Source: Brevundimonas fluminis (GTDB lineage Bacteria > Pseudomonadota > Alphaproteobacteria > Caulobacterales > Caulobacteraceae). Taken from it: 64,000 bases of DNA. This document shows, piece by piece, positions 63,751 through 64,000 of the stretch. The stretch covers positions 496,001 to 560,000 of the forward strand of contig NZ_RQWJ01000004.1 of NCBI RefSeq assembly GCF_003934285.1, written 5' to 3'. The translations under genes and the position numbers were made by a program. Under the pieces are notes generated by a model. That model made no database searches. It had not been told where the DNA came from and saw only the letters and a list, made by a program, of their open reading frames with translations. How positions within the stretch are numbered: position 1 is the stretch's first letter; each line of letters begins with the position of its first letter.

Positions 63751-64000
63751 ATGACCGAGACCGCCCCCATCGTGGCGCCGCCCGACATGTTCGACGACTG
63801 CGCGGACAAGCCCTGCCCCGAGCCGGTAATGCCGGGAGCTCCGCCCGACCGGCTGAAGGCCATGACGGACGGCGTCAGCATGCGCGAGAGCCCCGCGGAA
63901 TGGGCCTTCGTGCGCCTGTCCAAACTCATCGAGGACTTCGAGAAGGGTCTGGACCGGGACGAGGAGATCGGCGCGACCATCGTCGGCCTGCCCGGCGACG
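63751..64000 (+). CDS. DUF6173-like protein (N-terminal part, runs off the window)
   Basis: ATG 63751, 2 bp after rodA. The visible 83 residues are soluble: a Pro/Asp-rich start with two cysteines, then ESPAEWAFVRLSKLIEDFEKGLDRDEEIGATIVG, which resembles the DUF6173 pattern as I recall it. The gene continues past the window end. Its tight linkage to rodA suggests co-expression with the elongasome; function unknown. Confidence 0.7.
   Translation, partial: MTETAPIVAPPDMFDDCADKPCPEPVMPGAPPDRLKAMTDGVSMRESPAEWAFVRLSKLIEDFEKGLDRDEEIGATIVGLPGD

Overview
The window is a GC-rich chromosomal stretch from an alphaproteobacterium of the Caulobacterales, most likely Brevundimonas or a close relative. This is inferred from gene order (dnaE - small SOS gene - lolD - lolC - proS - DUF1467 - mce - RNase J - coaX - birA - nuoN...A), the short ProRS without an insertion editing domain, the MreB and NuoI sequences, TTGAC/TAnAAC-type promoters and a GTTC-N7-GTTC SOS box. 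Nothing in it looks like a prophage, integrative element, insertion sequence or CRISPR array. It is a dense core region with mostly 1-4 base gene overlaps.

Layout. (1) 1-2600: the N-terminal 701 codons of dnaE on the minus strand. Just upstream is a 31-residue single-TM ORF whose promoter carries a perfect alphaproteobacterial SOS box; I read it as a SidA-type SOS-induced division inhibitor. A tiny basic ORF diverges from it. (2) 2637-27105, all minus: a complete 14-subunit complex I (nuoA-N) operon, with nine small accessory genes interleaved (two NTF2-like proteins, two lipoproteins, small membrane proteins). It runs on into birA, coaX and RNase J. After a REPIN-like inverted repeat come mce, DUF1467, proS and the Lol lipoprotein exporter. 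(3) 27295-33131: an AbgT-type transporter, tRNA-Asp, a stress-type SDR, a glycosyltransferase and secreted histidine-phosphatase pair, and an SPFH protein coupled to a ribbon-helix-helix protein behind a perfect 14-bp palindrome. (4) 33311-39165: a 1058-residue autotransporter with a strong terminator, tRNA-Val and lon. (5) 39329-46450: a PYROXD2-like oxidoreductase and a divergent histidine-utilisation locus (hutI-hutG on minus, hutU-hutH on plus, 25 bp apart). (6) 46460-49155: two secreted PPC-like (pre-peptidase C-terminal) beta-domain proteins, one with five tandem repeats. (7) 49257-57731: folD, lemA with two TPM-domain proteins, an EEP-family hydrolase, a tRNA1(Val) methyltransferase-like gene, a polyprenyl diphosphate synthase, aspartate aminotransferase, a VTT membrane protein and a GST. 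(8) 57939-64000: the rod-shape operon mreB-mreC-mreD-mrdA-rodA followed by the start of a DUF6173-like gene.

Functional picture: respiration (complex I), cofactor and protein-synthesis housekeeping, envelope lipoprotein sorting, proteolysis, histidine catabolism, and the elongasome. The most notable item is the SOS-controlled micro-protein beside dnaE. Second are the SPFH/RHH module with its palindromic operator, the PPC repeat protein, and the accessory genes buried in the nuo operon. No search could be run: family assignments rest on motif recognition, and the start sites chosen rest on ribosome-binding sites, overlap with neighbours and expected length.
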